The notes below the pieces were generated by a model. The model worked only from the letters and a program-made list of their open reading frames with translations, ran no database searches and was not told the DNA's origin. Position numbers and translations under genes: made by a program. From Bacteroidota bacterium (GTDB taxonomy: Bacteria > Bacteroidota > Ignavibacteria > SZUA-365), in the NCBI GenBank assembly GCA_018224415.1, contig JAGTUZ010000153.1, forward strand, positions 1 to 9,024: a stretch of 9,024 nucleotides of DNA, read 5' to 3'. Shown here in pieces: positions 7,980 through 9,024 of this stretch (positions are counted from its first letter, which is position 1; every line of letters starts with the position of its first letter).

Positions 7980-8534
7980 ATGCGCACAATGACCATATTT
8001 GATTTCACCCTCCCGGAAAGCACCGAATCGTGGCAACCGGTTGACGACGTCGTCATGGGAGGGGTGTCCGAGAGCCGGATGGTACACGACTCGGATGGCC
8101 ATGCCGTCTTTGCCGGAACACTCTCGCGTGAGAACAACGGCGGTTTCGCATCGATACGCTGCGCTCCGAAGCAACTTGAACTCGGAGATTTCGATGGTAT
8201 TCGGCTTCGCGTGTGCGGGGACGGTAAAATCTATCGGCTCCGGCTGCGGATGGACGGAGGATTCGACGGTCTGGCCTACCAGGAGTCCTTTCCCACCGAG
8301 GACGGTGTCTGGAGCACAGTTGATATTCCCTTCACGGACTTCCGCCCTTCCTTTCGCGGGCGGGATGTTCCGAACGCGCCCGCCCTTGATCCCGGAAGCA
8401 TCCGGCAGATAGGACTGATGATCGCAGACGTGCAGCAGGGAGCGTTCCGGCTCGAGATCGCACTGATCGCCGCGATAGCATCGGCTGGATCGATTTGCAG
8501 AAGGTCGGCCGATCGCGATCGTAGTATTCGCTGA
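7980..8534 (+). CDS. CIA30-family protein (complex I intermediate-associated protein 30 / NDUFAF1-like)
   Basis: The gene encodes 184 residues, about the usual size for bacterial CIA30 proteins. Family hallmarks are visible: DFTLPESTESWQPVDDVVMGG near the start, then GVSESR, FAGTLSRENNGGFASIR, a central DGIRLRVCGDGKIYRLRLR strand pair, and IRQIGLMIADVQQGAFRLEI near residues 142-160. The fold is a galactose-binding-like beta sandwich. The mitochondrial member assists assembly of respiratory complex I; bacterial members are uncharacterised, and no complex I gene lies nearby. No signal peptide is seen, so it is probably cytoplasmic. The start could also be the ATG at 7989 (MTIFDF); neither has a Shine-Dalgarno site. 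After LEI (to 8460) the expected closing strand becomes Ala/Ile-rich and then an Arg/Ser tail ending DRDRSIR. That tail reaches almost to the helicase debris on the other strand and may not be the original C-terminus. Confidence 0.82.
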   Translation: MRTMTIFDFTLPESTESWQPVDDVVMGGVSESRMVHDSDGHAVFAGTLSRENNGGFASIRCAPKQLELGDFDGIRLRVCGDGKIYRLRLRMDGGFDGLAYQESFPTEDGVWSTVDIPFTDFRPSFRGRDVPNAPALDPGSIRQIGLMIADVQQGAFRLEIALIAAIASAGSICRRSADRDRSIR

Positions 8535-8538
8535 TCTT

Positions 8539-8746
8539 GCGCCGGGCGATCAAAGCTGCGGCGGTAACCGTCTTACCAAAAGCCGTCGGGGCGCAGAGCA
8601 CGCCGACCTGCTGCCTCGCACTGCTGCCTTCTGGTCCTTCCGCAAGGTGCCGGTGAATTCGGCCGTCACCTTCCGTCCGGCCATGCACTCGTCCTGTAGC
8701 TCCGGACGGATGTCGTTCTCCCGCAACAGGCGCAGCGAGTGAAGAA
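8539..8746 (-). pseudogene. Decayed N-terminal fragment of a superfamily II (DEAD/DEAH-type) helicase
   Basis: Two minus-strand frames carry adjacent pieces of one helicase. From about 8746 down to about 8617 the frame reads RLLRENDIRPELQDECMAGR, then KVTAEFTGTLRKDQKAAV, the region just before motif I. From 8613 to about 8539 a different frame reads QQVGVLCAPTAFGKTVTAAA and on to LIARR, which is the Walker A motif I (APTAFGKT). In intact helicases of this type about ten further residues normally separate the two pieces, so a small out-of-frame deletion is likely. After LIARR the homology stops; motif II (DExH) and the second RecA domain are absent, and a stop lies upstream of the fragment in its first frame (near 8763). 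It is a remnant without function. Such helicases occur in mobile and conflict-type loci, which hints at past insertion here, but no terminal repeats are visible. Confidence 0.75.
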
Positions 8747-8790
8747 GGCAGAGAAGGGCTTAAACTGCCTGAAAATAATCATGACAACTA

Positions 8791-8822
8791 CTTGCATCGC
8801 CGGCCTATTTCCACTATCTTTG
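8791..8822 (+). promoter_or_regulatory. Bacteroidota-type promoter for dps
   Basis: CTTG (8791-8794, one mismatch from the -33 TTTG box) is followed after 20 bp by TATCTTTG (8815-8822), a perfect TAnnTTTG -7 box. This is the known Bacteroidota primary-sigma promoter form. Transcription would start near 8829, giving a leader of about 60 bases before the dps ATG at 8888. Confidence 0.6.
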
Positions 8823-8836
8823 GGGCATTATCCATT

Positions 8837-8860
8837 CCGCCATTCGTTAGCGGCTTTTTT
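8837..8860 (+). terminator. Short hairpin with T-run in the dps leader (weak)
   Basis: CCGC (8837-8840) and GCGG (8850-8853) can pair around a nine-base loop, followed by C and six T (8855-8860). The arrangement resembles an intrinsic terminator, but the stem is only four base pairs. It lies between the predicted dps promoter and start codon, so it could be an attenuator, the remains of an older terminator, or chance. Confidence 0.25.
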
Positions 8861-8887
8861 ACAAATATGTTACATAAAAACACGCAT

Positions 8888-9024
8888 ATGGAAAATTTAA
8901 ATGCAATCGGGATCGACAGCAACAAAGCAAAGCTTTTAGCTGAAAAACTGAATGCGCTGCTCTCCAACTATTCTATCTTCTATCAGAACACCAGAGGATA
9001 TCATTGGAATATTAAAGGAGAAAA
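8888..9024 (+). CDS. dps: Dps, DNA-binding ferritin-like protein of starved cells (3' end beyond window)
   Basis: The first 45 residues are visible before the window ends. They include AIGIDSNKAKLLAEKLNALL, then SNYSIFYQNTRGYHWNIKGE. The YQNTRGYHWNIKG segment at the end of the first ferritin-like helix is a Dps hallmark; its His is a ligand of the inter-subunit ferroxidase site. Dps forms a 12-subunit shell that oxidises and stores iron, using hydrogen peroxide, and protects DNA during stress. An in-frame ATG at 8867 would add seven residues (MLHKNTH), but the start at 8888 gives the N-terminal length common in Bacteroidota relatives. No Shine-Dalgarno site is seen. The promoter at 8791-8822 suggests its own transcription unit. 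This stretch is AT-rich (24 G+C in the 60 bases 8881-8940). Confidence 0.88.
   Translation, partial: MENLNAIGIDSNKAKLLAEKLNALLSNYSIFYQNTRGYHWNIKGE

Noticed and set aside
7803..8174. Minus-strand open frame of 123 codons across the metalloprotease-CIA30 gap
   Set aside because: Most of it is antisense to the well-supported CIA30 gene and the end of the metalloprotease. The intergenic part looks protein-like but matches nothing I know.
8332..8688. Minus-strand open frame of 118 codons as an intact gene
   Set aside because: Only the part from about 8613 to 8539 resembles a protein family (helicase motif I). The flanking parts are out-of-frame helicase or antisense CIA30 sequence, so it is debris and not a gene.

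Overview
The window looks like a chromosomal segment of a GC-rich member of the Bacteroidota/Chlorobiota (FCB) assemblage, possibly a Kapabacteria- or Ignavibacteria-like lineage; the exact lineage cannot be fixed by eye. Three facts point there. Four consecutive loci end in a type A sorting domain of the type IX secretion system (T9SS). The dps gene at the right edge has a promoter of the Bacteroidota form (TTTG-like box, 20 bp, TAnnTTTG). Most genes lack a Shine-Dalgarno site.

Layout, left to right. Positions 2-1645 (+) are the 3' part of a large secreted T9SS cargo protein built from about three degenerate modules. It is followed after 28 bp by 1674-4067 (+), a complete secreted protein with a signal peptide, a von Willebrand A (VWA) domain, a cohesin-like beta domain and a T9SS tail; the two probably form one transcription unit. 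Converging on them is 4093-6011 (-), a heparinase II/III-like polysaccharide lyase. It is broken: its reading frame stops just after the metal-site histidine, and the T9SS tail lies immediately downstream in another frame. A 392-bp divergent intergenic region carries a near-consensus sigma70-type promoter for 6404-7846 (+), a secreted M6/M11-like metalloprotease with a T9SS tail and unusual active-site spacing. Next is 7980-8534 (+), a CIA30-family protein with an odd C-terminus. It abuts the decayed N-terminal fragment of a superfamily II helicase (8539-8746, -). The window ends in the first 45 codons of dps (8888 to the edge, +).

How the genes fit together. The left two thirds are an export-oriented block: large surface or secreted proteins, a putative glycan-degrading enzyme and a protease, all addressed to the T9SS. 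No T9SS machinery gene is present. Base composition falls from about 60-70% GC in the left genes to about 40-45% in sampled lines of the metalloprotease and dps, so the right part looks like a patchwork. I see no CRISPR array, tRNA, rRNA, complete insertion sequence, prophage or recognisable defence system. The most unusual items are the broken lyase, the non-canonical metalloprotease site, and the helicase debris fused to the end of the CIA30 gene.
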